Notes: generated from the letters alone by a model not told the origin. A stretch of DNA of 64,000 bases from Deferribacteres bacterium (GCA_020633655.1 JACKDF010000007.1:310001-374000); one strand, 5' to 3'. Counted from the stretch's first letter, positions 52,503-61,220 are shown. Program-made: numbers and translations.

Positions 52503-52925
52503 TTAGTGGATGCCGGAGGAAGTCGAATCCAGCTCATCATAAAATTCTCCGGCTTCATCTGCTCCCGTAATTCGATGTAAATGCGATCGTAAGTATTCCT
52601 TTACTTTGTTACGTATAAAGGGAAAAAGCAAAGCGAAACCGATCAAATCCGTTATCAATCCCGGCGTAAGCAAAACGAGACCTGCAATGAGGATCAATAG
52701 GCCATCGAGCATGTGAGAAGCAGGGATTCTGCCTTCTGATAAGTCCAGTTGGATTTTGTTGTAGACATCAAGGCCTTGCCGGCGAGCCAGAGTTGCACCG
52801 AGAATTCCTGTGCCAATAATCAGCCACAATGTCGGCCAGAAACCTAATGTTTCACCAAGCTTTATGAGGATTGAAATTTCAATTAATGGCATGGCCACAA
52901 AGAGTAGTATGAGTTTATAGATCAT
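52503..52925 (-). CDS. fxsA: FxsA-family membrane protein
   Basis: 140 residues from the ATG at 52925, which has GGAG 7 nt upstream; a GTG four codons earlier is in frame but contains that site. Four short helices: 'ILLFVAMPLIEISILIKLGE', 'FWPTLWLIIGTGILGATLAR' with the conserved 'RRQGLDVYNKIQLDLSEGRI', then 'DGLLILIAGLVLLTPGLITD'. FxsA is an inner-membrane protein first noted for phage T7 exclusion suppression in E. coli. Normal length and motif order. 34 nt downstream of the M16C peptidase gene. Confidence 0.92.
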   Translation of the reverse strand: MIYKLILLFVAMPLIEISILIKLGETLGFWPTLWLIIGTGILGATLARRQGLDVYNKIQLDLSEGRIPASHMLDGLLILIAGLVLLTPGLITDLIGFALLFPFIRNKVKEYLRSHLHRITGADEAGEFYDELDSTSSGIH

Positions 52926-52959
52926 TTTCTGCTCCACTATATTAATAATTCTTCGGTCG

Positions 52960-55881
52960 CTATAATACCTTTGTTATAGATAACCACTCTCCGCGAGGGC
53001 TTTCATTAGCTGCTTTTAATGCCTCCTCTGCTCCTGCAATTGCCACACGGCCATTGTCCCGTAAATCAGATAAAGCTTCAGCAAATTGCGTGAAATCGCG
53101 TTGATTTGTTTGCAAAATTTCATTGCGAATTTGTTGCAGCGTCGCATCGCTTGTGTTTGTAAGATAGCGAAACAATGATGTGGATCCTTTCGCATCCGCA
53201 AGCATGTAAGCATCCACATCCCCGATAGTACCAATGATACTTTTTACAAGTTCTTCTTCGCTAATTTGGGTTTTCAGCAAAAATTCTGCTGTTTTATCAT
53301 AAATATCAAGGGTTTCGAGCATATTTGGATCGCGATATGAAAGAAATGTGACGACACCGGTACGGCGATTAAAGCGGCAGAACGCACCGTATGCACCGCC
53401 GTGAACACGCACTTTATCCCATAACCATGAAGTTCGCAAATAATTTGAAATCACAAAAGCCGAGCCACTGAATTGGTAGCCATGTTGATATAGGTTTATG
53501 CCTTTTCCAACAAAATTAATCTGACTTGGAATGGACAGACCAAGGTGTGAGGAGTCCATTTGAAAACGCCAATCCATGTGTGAATTTTCATGTGCAGGCA
53601 ATGATTTTATAAATCCTTGAATCCGTGGTTCGATTTCCAGCCAATTATCAGCATCGATTGTGCAGTTGCATATCATGTTTGTGTTTGAAATAAGCAACGT
53701 TAGCAGCTTTTCCAATTCCAGTTGTACTGACTGCCAATCATTTTCAATGCGTTTTTCAAGATCACGCAAGAAAAATAAATAGGAAAGGCCACTCAGTTTA
53801 TCGCTCACACAACCAGACTCGGAATAGGATGCGATAAGCTGCCCCTGAGCGAGGGCGTGTCCGTTTGTTGGAATACCATTTTCGAAGGATGACCGGGCAT
53901 CCCGAACGATTTGTCGAATGCGTTCGCGGTTATCAACTCGCGCTGAAAGTAAGATATCCCGTAAAATGTGCAGTAATTCATCCACCTGGTGCACCATTGC
54001 CTTGCCTTTAATGAAGAGCCACGCGGTTGTCGATTTACCGTCTTCCATGGTGCTGTTTAAGGTTGAGCGCCAAACACCTCCAGTATATTTTCCGATTCGT
54101 TGTGTTAACTCTATCTGATCATATTGGGCAGTGCCGGTTTCCAGTAGAACGCGTCCGAAAACGCGTATCCATGGCAACATTTCCTGCGGCGCTGTATGCA
54201 AGTTGAATCCCAACTCGATGTAAAATATTCCATTTGTGAAAAGGTCGTGGTAAATAATCTCCGTGTTTTGAGTCGATTTAATTTCGAGAGGCAATGATTT
54301 ATGGTCCGGATCTAAATCTTCCAGCCCCAGGCGAGGAATTTTCGCTAAATCCTCCGGACGGTCAGGCGTGTTTTGTTTCTCCTGTAATTCGCCGGTAATT
54401 TTTATTATCGATTCCAGTGTCGGTGCGTCGAGAGAATCCTTTATTTGCTGTAATTTATTTTTTTCTCTCTCTTGACGCTGTTCATCCAAAGATTCATCAG
54501 GCTCAAAAACAAGAGTGGTTCGATGTTGATTCTGTAAAAACTCGACTTCAATCAATGACTCAAAAAAACGTGGATTTTCCACTATATTTTTTTTCAGCTC
54601 AGCGAGAACAGCTTCATATTCTAAACTATCCAATGGATTTTCATCGTGCAGCCATGTGGAGAGTGCATCGAGCATCATGGATAAACCGCGCGGATAGGAA
54701 CCAGTGTTGTTCTCACGAATACTGAATTCTATCGTATTTATAGAGGCTTCAATTGTTTCTTTTGAAATGCCCTCTTTCGCCAGCTTCTCCAAAGTTGTGT
54801 AAACCAGCGATTCGACTTTGTCCCCATCGGCAGGATTAATCCCACGCAGTCCGATGGAGAAATACATTTGCCGCAAATCCGTATCGAGCCCATGCCCGGA
54901 TAAATCTGCCCCAAGTCCGGAATCAATTAACGCTTTGCGCAGCGGTGATGCGGGTGTGCCGACCAAAACGTGGTCGAGTACGATCAGCTGCAATCGATCG
55001 AAGGGTCGTAGTGAATCGCTCAAGAGGTAATTTATAGTGATCGCGCCTTTTTGGTCGTCTTCCAGATTTTTGCCGATAAAATATTTGTGAACATTTTTCA
55101 CCGGTTGCGATAGTCGCTTTTGTGTGGCGATGCCAGAATCGACTTTTATATCCTCAAAATCATCGAGATAAGCGTTTAAAATGCGCATTCGTTCGTCCAA
55201 ATCATCATCACCATAAAAATAAATGTAAGAATTGGCCGGGTGGTAATATGTTTTATGAAACGCTCTAAATTCCTCGAAAGTCAAATCGGGAATCGCCTCG
55301 GGATGGCCACCGGATTCAACACTATAAAGTGTATCCGGGAACAGAGAATGTTGGCTCAATTCGGCGACAACTCTACTCGAAGAGCTGTAGGCACCTTTCA
55401 TTTCATTAAACACAACACCTTTATAAATAAGCGGATCGTTCACGTCTTTCAACTCATAATGCCAGCCTTCCTGGCGTAAAATATCCTCGGTAATGCGCGG
55501 ATAAAATACCGCGTCGAGGTACACGTCGACCAGGTTGTAAAAATCCTGTAAGTTGGTACTGGCGACCGGATAACAGGTTTTATCAGGATAAGTGAATGCG
55601 TTAAGAAAAGTATTTAGTGATCCTTTTATGAGTTCAACGAATGGTTCTTTTACGGGGTATTTGCGCGAACCACACAGCACGGAATGTTCCATGATATGGG
55701 CAATACCATTGGAAGATTTCGGTGGGGTGCGAAAATTTATCCCAAAGACTTTATTTTCGTCATTATTCGAAATGGAAAGCAACCGTGCGCCACTTTTTTT
55801 GTGTTTAAAATAAGAGGCTGTACCATCTATTTCTTTTATATCCCTGCTTTCGATAAGCTCGAATCCATGAGTTGTTGCCAT
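52960..55881 (-). CDS. PreP-like M16C zinc metalloprotease
   Basis: 973 residues, the usual presequence-protease size. I start at the ATG at 55881 because GAGGA lies 5 nt upstream; the frame continues to a TTG at 55917. The inverted zinc motif HIMEH is at 62-66 ('SNGIAHIMEHSVLCGSRKYP') with the distal Glu in 'GVVFNEMKGAYSSSSRV'. An M16C-associated domain fills the middle and the C-terminal half is the second, inactive M16 pair ('VRVHGGAYGAFCRFNRRTGV'). No signal peptide is seen, so the enzyme is probably cytoplasmic and degrades peptides, as in the bacterial PreP/Cym1 family. Confidence 0.94.
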   Translation of the reverse strand: MATTHGFELIESRDIKEIDGTASYFKHKKSGARLLSISNNDENKVFGINFRTPPKSSNGIAHIMEHSVLCGSRKYPVKEPFVELIKGSLNTFLNAFTYPDKTCYPVASTNLQDFYNLVDVYLDAVFYPRITEDILRQEGWHYELKDVNDPLIYKGVVFNEMKGAYSSSSRVVAELSQHSLFPDTLYSVESGGHPEAIPDLTFEEFRAFHKTYYHPANSYIYFYGDDDLDERMRILNAYLDDFEDIKVDSGIATQKRLSQPVKNVHKYFIGKNLEDDQKGAITINYLLSDSLRPFDRLQLIVLDHVLVGTPASPLRKALIDSGLGADLSGHGLDTDLRQMYFSIGLRGINPADGDKVESLVYTTLEKLAKEGISKETIEASINTIEFSIRENNTGSYPRGLSMMLDALSTWLHDENPLDSLEYEAVLAELKKNIVENPRFFESLIEVEFLQNQHRTTLVFEPDESLDEQRQEREKNKLQQIKDSLDAPTLESIIKITGELQEKQNTPDRPEDLAKIPRLGLEDLDPDHKSLPLEIKSTQNTEIIYHDLFTNGIFYIELGFNLHTAPQEMLPWIRVFGRVLLETGTAQYDQIELTQRIGKYTGGVWRSTLNSTMEDGKSTTAWLFIKGKAMVHQVDELLHILRDILLSARVDNRERIRQIVRDARSSFENGIPTNGHALAQGQLIASYSESGCVSDKLSGLSYLFFLRDLEKRIENDWQSVQLELEKLLTLLISNTNMICNCTIDADNWLEIEPRIQGFIKSLPAHENSHMDWRFQMDSSHLGLSIPSQINFVGKGINLYQHGYQFSGSAFVISNYLRTSWLWDKVRVHGGAYGAFCRFNRRTGVVTFLSYRDPNMLETLDIYDKTAEFLLKTQISEEELVKSIIGTIGDVDAYMLADAKGSTSLFRYLTNTSDATLQQIRNEILQTNQRDFTQFAEALSDLRDNGRVAIAGAEEALKAANESPRGEWLSITKVL

Positions 55882-55985
55882 GCTGTCCTCGTCGTTTATC
55901 ATGAGAGTGTCTTGCAAAAATGAAGAGCAAAATAATTTTTTTGTTTATTAATTTCAAGTGCCGCATTTAATCTGATAAAAGTAAA

Positions 55986-56017
55986 AAAGCGGAATCAGCA
56001 GATATTGATTCCGCTTT
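55986..56017 (-). terminator. Terminator behind the AAA/DUF4143 gene
   Basis: A perfect 12-bp stem (55986-55997 with 56006-56017) ends in TTTTTTAC on the minus strand. It lies about 95 nt after the stop of the ATPase gene. On the plus strand the T tract is too short. Confidence 0.85.
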
Positions 56018-56112
56018 ATGGAAATGTATTGTGCCAACAAAAATGGTGAATTCACTATCATTTTTAAACATTTCCGAAGGAAGTTTGGGTGCCATGAATG
56101 TTCGAAATCATC

Positions 56113-57288
56113 TTAAATAAAAAAACTTTCATTCCACAACCACCACGGCAGGTTTCTCGTTTTTCCTGAGACTTTTATAGGATTTTCATTGCAGCTTAGC
56201 AGCCAGCGGGAGATTTGTGGATTTGGCATGTCGATTTTTTCCGTTACGCGAACATCGCGCTTGTCGATATTTTTGCGCATTTTAATTTCAATCATATCCA
56301 GCGTTTGGGCGTTTTCGACAATCAAATCGATTTCCACTTTATTCGAGTCGCGATAGAAAAACAGATCAAACAGTGCTTTTTCATTGAGTTTTTTCTTCAA
56401 AAATTCAAGTACGAGAAAATTCTCAAAAATATGACCTGCCATCGGTCCCGAAGCAAGAATTTTTCCATCGTGGTATTTTAAAAGGTATGCTAATAAACCA
56501 GTATCTGTAAAGTAAAGTTTGGGAGCTTTCACAAGACGTTTTCCCAGATTTTTAAAATACGGTCGCAGAAGATAGACTATTCGGCTATTTTCTAAAAGGG
56601 AAAGCCAATTTTGCGCCGTCGTATGGCTCACACCGCAATCACGGCTCAATTCTGATAAATTCAACAAACTTCCCGTACGTGCTGCAAGCAATTCCATGAA
56701 CCGTTGAAATAAAGTTAAATCCTTTACGGAAGTGACTTGACGAATATCACGCTCAAGATATGTTTGCACGTAAGATGGATAAAAAATTTCCGGCGCCACC
56801 TCATGCACACATGGATCAGGATAAAAACCTTTGTGCAATAGTTGAAACAGTTCATTTAAAGACTGTTCTTTATTTTGAGAAATTTCAGAAAGAGAAAAGG
56901 GAAGAAGTTCGAACAATGCAATTCGTCCCGCGAGTGTTTCAGAAATTCCTGCCATTAAATGAAATATTTGCGAACCGGTAAGAAGGAATTGGCCTTTCAA
57001 ATCTCTGTTTTTATCAGTGGCGATTTTTATATAGGATAACAAATCAGGTGTGTATTGGATTTCATCCAGAACAATCGGCAGACGAAGATTTTCCATAAAA
57101 AGCGCTGGATCATCCAACGCCATGTTTCTCAATAATGGATCATCAAAGGTTAGATAATTATGATCGGGAAAAAGGTGCTTCAATAATGTTGATTTACCTG
57201 ATTGCCGCGGTCCTGTCAATCCAACAACCGAAAATTGCTTCGCAGCTTTCAGGAGCTGTTGCTCGATTTGTCTTTTTACATATTTCAT
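56113..57288 (-). CDS. AAA ATPase with DUF4143 domain
   Basis: 391 residues. N-terminal AAA_14-type domain with Walker A 'GLTGPRQSGKSTLLKHLFPD' (about 24-43) and Walker B 'LRLPIVLDEIQYTPDLL', plus sensor 'GQFLLTGSQIFHLMAGISET'. The C-terminal half is DUF4143 ('GVSHTTAQNWLSLLENSRIV', 'FENFLVLEFLKKKLNEKALF', 'LFFYRDSNKVEIDLIVENAQ'), related to restriction-endonuclease-like folds with an 'EIDLIVE' core. These proteins are widespread, frequently gained and lost, and of unknown function. A 43-bp perfect palindrome lies 15 nt before the ATG and a terminator behind, so the gene is a stand-alone unit in a repeat-rich stretch. Confidence 0.9.
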   Translation of the reverse strand: MKYVKRQIEQQLLKAAKQFSVVGLTGPRQSGKSTLLKHLFPDHNYLTFDDPLLRNMALDDPALFMENLRLPIVLDEIQYTPDLLSYIKIATDKNRDLKGQFLLTGSQIFHLMAGISETLAGRIALFELLPFSLSEISQNKEQSLNELFQLLHKGFYPDPCVHEVAPEIFYPSYVQTYLERDIRQVTSVKDLTLFQRFMELLAARTGSLLNLSELSRDCGVSHTTAQNWLSLLENSRIVYLLRPYFKNLGKRLVKAPKLYFTDTGLLAYLLKYHDGKILASGPMAGHIFENFLVLEFLKKKLNEKALFDLFFYRDSNKVEIDLIVENAQTLDMIEIKMRKNIDKRDVRVTEKIDMPNPQISRWLLSCNENPIKVSGKTRNLPWWLWNESFFI

Positions 57289-57303
57289 GCTGAAATGTAG
57301 AGT

Positions 57304-57346
57304 TTTTCATGCAAATTGCAAATTCAATTTGCAATTTGCATGAAAA
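57304..57346. promoter_or_regulatory. Perfect 43-bp palindrome upstream of the ATPase gene
   Basis: Arms of 21 bp (57304-57324 and 57326-57346) around a single C. The inner part is built from heptamers: GCAAATT twice, then the reverse AATTTGC twice, flanked by TTTTCAT / ATGAAAA. It lies 15 nt ahead of the ATG at 57288, in the leader or promoter. It could be a multi-site operator for autoregulation or a strong RNA hairpin. The sequence is AT-rich, unlike the GC-rich repeats nearby. Confidence 0.75.
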
Positions 57347-57434
57347 CCATCTCAGCGTCCCTTGATTTTAATAGTCGGAGCTACTCTTTCTGCGACTGCT
57401 TTGTTAAATACTTGGCGCTTTAAAAATTGTGAGT

Positions 57435-57490
57435 CCTGTAGCCCAGGCATCCTGCCTGTAAAATTTCGGACAGGATGCCTGGGCTACAGG
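57435..57490. repeat. Palindromic repeat element (20-bp arms)
   Basis: CCTGTAGCCCAGGCATCCTG (57435-57454) and its exact reverse complement (57471-57490) enclose 16 nt. A degenerate half-copy occurs at 670-692, 57 kb away, so this is probably a dispersed REP/MITE-like family. The stretch 57347-57434 and 57491-57595 around it shows no gene. Confidence 0.75.
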
Positions 57491-57595
57491 ATGACTTTAT
57501 CCAAAATTTTAACTTGGCGGTTTACTCGTAAGGGAGAAGAAGGAGTGATTGCGGTTAAATTAGAATTGTAAAGAGTTTGCGGTGATGGTGAGGCA

Positions 57596-57640
57596 GAGCG
57601 TCCAATGAACGCAGTCACGGTCACCGTGGCTGCGAGTGAA
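57596..57640 (+). repeat. Dispersed palindromic repeat, family R, copy A
   Basis: GAGCGTCC-AAT-GAACGCAG followed by TCACGGTCACCGTGGCTGCGAGTGAA. The hairpin GCAGTCACGGT/ACCGTGGCTGC is 11 bp with one mismatch. Related copies lie at 58259-58325 (inverted) and 61092-61142. Confidence 0.7.
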
Positions 57641-57677
57641 TAGATAATAATTGTATCCTTCCATATACAGATTTTGC

Positions 57678-58226
57678 CTACCAATTCGGTTGAGCGTATA
57701 AATGCACACGCTCATCTTGTACTCTGTAAAGACGTTTATCGATTTTCTGAGTAGAAGAATACCATGAATTATCCATTTTCCGTTTGTGAAACAGAATGCT
57801 ATCACCCTTGACAATACCATACTCCATTAAATATTGTCCGCTATTGATTGGGAAAAAAACTTCTGTTGTTATTTTATTACCGTCTTTGATTTTGTAATAG
57901 CCAATCATGCCCATTTTGAAATCATTTTGTTCTTTCACAGTAGGAAAATGATCAAATACATTACTATGGTAGATTCTACCATTTTCAAAAAATCGAAAGA
58001 ACACATAACTCGGATCACTATAAATTTCTTTTGGGCCGGTATCAACATTCCAAGTTTCTAAATAAATAGCACTAATATCAACCAATTGTGTATCGATCAA
58101 AACATATGGATTTTTTGATAACTTAAAATTCGGATTCTTGGGGCGTACACCACCTTGGGGAAGATAGTGTGTTTTTGTACAACAAAACAAGACTCCAAAA
58201 CCCAATATAAAAAATAGACGATTCAT
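57678..58226 (-). CDS. Hypothetical lipoprotein
   Basis: 182 residues with AAAGGA before the ATG. A short signal peptide ends in a lipobox-like VLFCC (Cys about 15-16). The mature part contains several Tyr/Phe-rich strands ('PSYVFFRFFENGRIYHSNVF', 'MGMIGYYKIKDGNKITTEVF', 'EYGIVKGDSILFHKRKMDNS'), which resembles a small beta-barrel or lipocalin-like domain, but I recognise no family. It is an orphan between copies A and B of the dispersed repeat and has no clear operon partner. Signs of an accessory gene. Confidence 0.7.
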   Translation of the reverse strand: MNRLFFILGFGVLFCCTKTHYLPQGGVRPKNPNFKLSKNPYVLIDTQLVDISAIYLETWNVDTGPKEIYSDPSYVFFRFFENGRIYHSNVFDHFPTVKEQNDFKMGMIGYYKIKDGNKITTEVFFPINSGQYLMEYGIVKGDSILFHKRKMDNSWYSSTQKIDKRLYRVQDERVHLYAQPNW

Positions 58227-58258
58227 AGGAAAACATCCTTTTCAATAATAGATATTTT

Positions 58259-58325
58259 ACTCGCAGCCACGGTTTCCGGCAACTCGCAGCCACGGTCTCC
58301 GTGGCGGCATCTGCCAGACGCTCCG
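58259..58325 (-). repeat. Dispersed palindromic repeat, family R, copy B (inverted, partly doubled)
   Basis: Read on the minus strand: GGAGCGTCT, then GCCGCCACGGAGACCGTGGC with TGCGAGT, then a second partial unit AAACCGTGGCTGCGAGT. It matches copies A and C but in the opposite orientation, with a duplicated inner part. Confidence 0.7.
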
Positions 58326-58370
58326 CGTCGACTTAGCCATTAAATTGCTGCACAAAAACACCTCAAAACA

Positions 58371-58400
58371 AAAACCTACGATAAAGTATACCGTAGGCAT
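58371..58400 (-). terminator. Terminator behind the LVIVD/T9SS cargo gene
   Basis: CCTACG (58375-58380) pairs with CGTAGG (58392-58397) and on the minus strand the T-rich GGTTTTTGTTTTG follows. The loop region ATAAAGTATAC resembles that of the terminator at 61157-61189, so the two terminators look related in sequence. Confidence 0.6.
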
Positions 58401-58438
58401 TTACTAATCATTTCTTAAAATTTGTAGACTTGAAAGAA

Positions 58439-60649
58439 CTACCTGATGAGTGTCATTTTCTTTAATTGCGAACGTTCATTGACCTGCAATTTCACAAAAT
58501 AAACGCCACTCGCAAGCTTTTGCCCATTAAACTGAACGCGGTGGAAACCCGCATCGCGATGGCCATCGACAAGTGATTGAATTTCACGTCCAAGTTGATC
58601 GTAAACTGTGAGCTTCACAAAACCAGGTTCAGCCAACGAATAAGAAATAACCGTAGTTGGGTTGAATGGATTCGGATAATTTTGTTCGAGCGTAAAACTT
58701 GAGGGTAGACTTTTATGCTCAGAGGAAACAGAAGTTGGTGTTGGTTCATTTGTATAGATTTTTACTCCAGTATAACGCGCTGACGTGTAGAGGTAATCCT
58801 CTGTTAATTCATATGGCCCGTCGACCTTCAAGCCAACCGAGTCAACTGGAACTGCGCCAACCGGATCAGTGACATCATAGATGAACAAACTATCTTTCTC
58901 ATTGGAGGCAATGTAGGCTCTGTTGCCGAAAATTTTGATATACCCTCTGACCCCGGTATGTGTACTTGAAATCTCAACGGGATTGGATTTATCAGCAACA
59001 TCAAATACATGTAATGTGGTATCCGCAATATAGGCATAGTTATCACGAACGAATAATCCACCAGGAATGTCAAATTCCTCAGGATCTGCAATAATTTTAG
59101 TATTAATTGGGTCTGATATGTCAACGATATATCTCCCAAATACAAACTTCGAGACATAGAGATAATCACCATCCCTGTACATACCGTGCCCCCCATATTC
59201 CGAGAGACGGGTAACGAACTTTGGATTTGTTTTATCCGCGATATCCAGGACGACCAGACCAGCATACGATATGGCAACAAAGGCATAATTATCTTTGATG
59301 GTAACTGATCGTGCATACCCTAGAAACTGTCCGCTCCCCAATTGTGCTGTGTTGTAGTGGCCAACTTGTTCTGGGGCCGTCGGATCGGTGATATCATAAA
59401 TACCAAAACCATCTTCGTTCATTGCGGTAAACATGTAATTGTCAACAATAGTAAAATCATTGATTTGCGCTCTGGTTTGGATAATGGTTTTGATTTTTGG
59501 GTTGCTTTTATCGGTGATGTCAAGAATGAAAACATTGTAGCCACCGAAATAGGCCTCTTTTTTTTCTTCAGAGATTTTCAATGATGAAAGAACCTCAGGC
59601 GTGGCAATAAAAGATGCTTGAGTTGGATTGGCAGGATCGTCAAGGCTGAGTATTTGCAAACCAGTAAAATAATCACTATAATTATTTACACGAGCTACGT
59701 ATAAATAGTTTTCTCCAATCTTCATCGATCCAATTTGTGCTACACGCTCAGTTTTATTGAGCTCCTGGGGATTCTCCACATCGGTAATATCAAAAATATA
59801 AATCTCGCCATAGCTTGCGTCGGCAAGATACAAGTGGTTGCCATTCAATGCAATGTGGTTATTATAGCCATAAGAACGAGGGGGAATTGATGCAACTTTA
59901 ACCGGATTCACGGGATCAGAAATATCAACAACAACAAGCCCGGCTCCTTTAACACCAAGGAATGCGTAATTGTCCCGAATTTCAATGCTATAAGGATCAA
60001 AATTTATTGAATCGCTCAACGCCAATTCACCAACCTTACCTATGTTTAATGGGTCAGCAACATCAAAAATCTGCAACCCTGATTGAGAATTTGCTGCATA
60101 TACAAGATTATCTTCCAGTTTGGCTTCTTTTATTCCTGAATCAAAATATTCATCCTCGATTTTGATCGGATTAGCCGGGTCAGACACATCGATAACTTCA
60201 AAGTAACCACCCGGCATAAGAAAGACATAATTGCCCCTTGGCATCATTGCTACAATATTTGAAAATTGTCGATCGAGTAGACCTAACAGGAGGGGATTTT
60301 CCGGATCCGAGATGTCCACAATTTGCATATCCTGGTCTATTGCCACAAAGGCCAGGTTGTTGTGGATAACAATCTGATCAACAATACCGGGCAACTTGAC
60401 TTCACCCAGGAAAGCCGGGTTCATTTTATCTACTACATCGTAAGTTTGAAAATAAGTGCCATTGCCCATGTAAGCGATATTTTCCACAACTTCAACGTCA
60501 TTGCAAGATCCATAGGACCATTCACCGACCAACGGGAGATATTTTTCCTGGGCACGCAAATTTGGACTGCCCATCGTTAAAATCCCGGAAAAAATCAAAC
60601 TCGTCGTGATAAGAAATAATGTGGAGACATCCAGGTTGCGCGTTTTCAT
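58439..60649 (-). CDS. Secreted LVIVD-repeat protein with T9SS sorting domain
   Basis: 736 residues from the ATG at 60649, which has AAGGGAT upstream; the frame runs 16 codons further without a ribosome site. Signal peptide about 1-34 (FLITTSLIFSGILTMGSPNL then RAQ). The body (about 50-640) is a series of ~43-residue LVIVD repeats, each with 'v.DvsDPanP', for example 'YFEVIDVSDPANPIKIEDEY' and 'GLVVVDISDPVNPVKVASIP', predicted to form beta-propellers. The last ~85 residues are a T9SS type A sorting domain: 'SFTLEQNYPNPFNPTTVISY', 'VKLTVYDQLGREIQSLVDGH', 'LASGVYFVKLQVNERSQLKK'. It should be exported through a T9SS (SprA at 24.7 kb) and anchored or released at the surface. Confidence 0.92.
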   Translation of the reverse strand: MKTRNLDVSTLFLITTSLIFSGILTMGSPNLRAQEKYLPLVGEWSYGSCNDVEVVENIAYMGNGTYFQTYDVVDKMNPAFLGEVKLPGIVDQIVIHNNLAFVAIDQDMQIVDISDPENPLLLGLLDRQFSNIVAMMPRGNYVFLMPGGYFEVIDVSDPANPIKIEDEYFDSGIKEAKLEDNLVYAANSQSGLQIFDVADPLNIGKVGELALSDSINFDPYSIEIRDNYAFLGVKGAGLVVVDISDPVNPVKVASIPPRSYGYNNHIALNGNHLYLADASYGEIYIFDITDVENPQELNKTERVAQIGSMKIGENYLYVARVNNYSDYFTGLQILSLDDPANPTQASFIATPEVLSSLKISEEKKEAYFGGYNVFILDITDKSNPKIKTIIQTRAQINDFTIVDNYMFTAMNEDGFGIYDITDPTAPEQVGHYNTAQLGSGQFLGYARSVTIKDNYAFVAISYAGLVVLDIADKTNPKFVTRLSEYGGHGMYRDGDYLYVSKFVFGRYIVDISDPINTKIIADPEEFDIPGGLFVRDNYAYIADTTLHVFDVADKSNPVEISSTHTGVRGYIKIFGNRAYIASNEKDSLFIYDVTDPVGAVPVDSVGLKVDGPYELTEDYLYTSARYTGVKIYTNEPTPTSVSSEHKSLPSSFTLEQNYPNPFNPTTVISYSLAEPGFVKLTVYDQLGREIQSLVDGHRDAGFHRVQFNGQKLASGVYFVKLQVNERSQLKKMTLIR

Positions 60650-61091
60650 TTTATCCCTTTCAAATTCAAATCGCAAAAAATTCCAGAATAAGTACACTCT
60701 TTTTAATTACAATCAAATGCGAATTATTTCAGATAAATTATAAACAATAAAAATAAACTTCATAATATTTTTTAACGCTTTTAACCCTGACATCCTCGAC
60801 CGTTTTTGTCAGACACTTTTTTTTACAACAAGTGACTTGTCAAAACTGCACTTATGAGTTTCACTCCAAAACGTCATGCCGGTTTACGTTTTGTGCAATA
60901 CCGGCATCCCATTGAATAACACCTGGTGTTTTGATTTTTACGATATGCAGTGCATTCACCAGAAGATTCCGGTATTCGGCTGAGAAGCGGAGAAACCTGA
61001 ATGACATGCTAAACAATTTACATTTTTAGGTTCGTCAGAATACCAGTAAGGTAGAGGATGGAATATGAATGGTAAAAATTTGGGGTGTCGG
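60650..61091. other. Intergenic region upstream of the LVIVD gene
   Basis: About 440 nt without a gene. It holds a hairpin ATGCCGG (60876-60882) / CCGGCAT (60901-60907) with an 18-nt loop, resembling a REP-type element, and AT-rich sequence nearer the LVIVD start (60660-60780) where its promoter should lie. No further gene or RNA is recognised. Confidence 0.5.
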
Positions 61092-61142
61092 GGACGCTGA
61101 GCGTCCTATTAACGCAGCCACAGAGACCGTGGCTACGAGTGA
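61092..61142 (+). repeat. Dispersed palindromic repeat, family R, copy C (most complete)
   Basis: GGACGCTGAGCGTCC (a 15-bp palindrome) then TATTAACGCAGCCAC and AGAGACCGTGGCTACGAGTG. The second part folds as GCAGCCAC/GTGGCT-C. The order matches copy A. It lies directly before the terminator of the M16 operon. Confidence 0.7.
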
Positions 61143-61156
61143 AAACACCGAAAAAC

Positions 61157-61189
61157 AAAAGGCTACGATAATGCGTACCGTAGCCTTTT
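61157..61189 (-). terminator. Terminator of the M16 peptidase operon
   Basis: AAAAGGCTACG (61157-61167) pairs with CGTAGCCTTTT (61179-61189); on the minus strand the 3' arm runs into GTTTTTC. It lies about 30 nt after the M16 stop codon. Confidence 0.85.
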
Positions 61190-61220
61190 GCAAGTGATTT
61201 CTAAAATGATATATTGAAGA

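Noticed and set aside
57362..57571. 69-codon plus-strand open frame upstream of the ATPase gene
   Set aside because: It is formed by the palindromic repeat itself and has no ribosome site or homolog signature.
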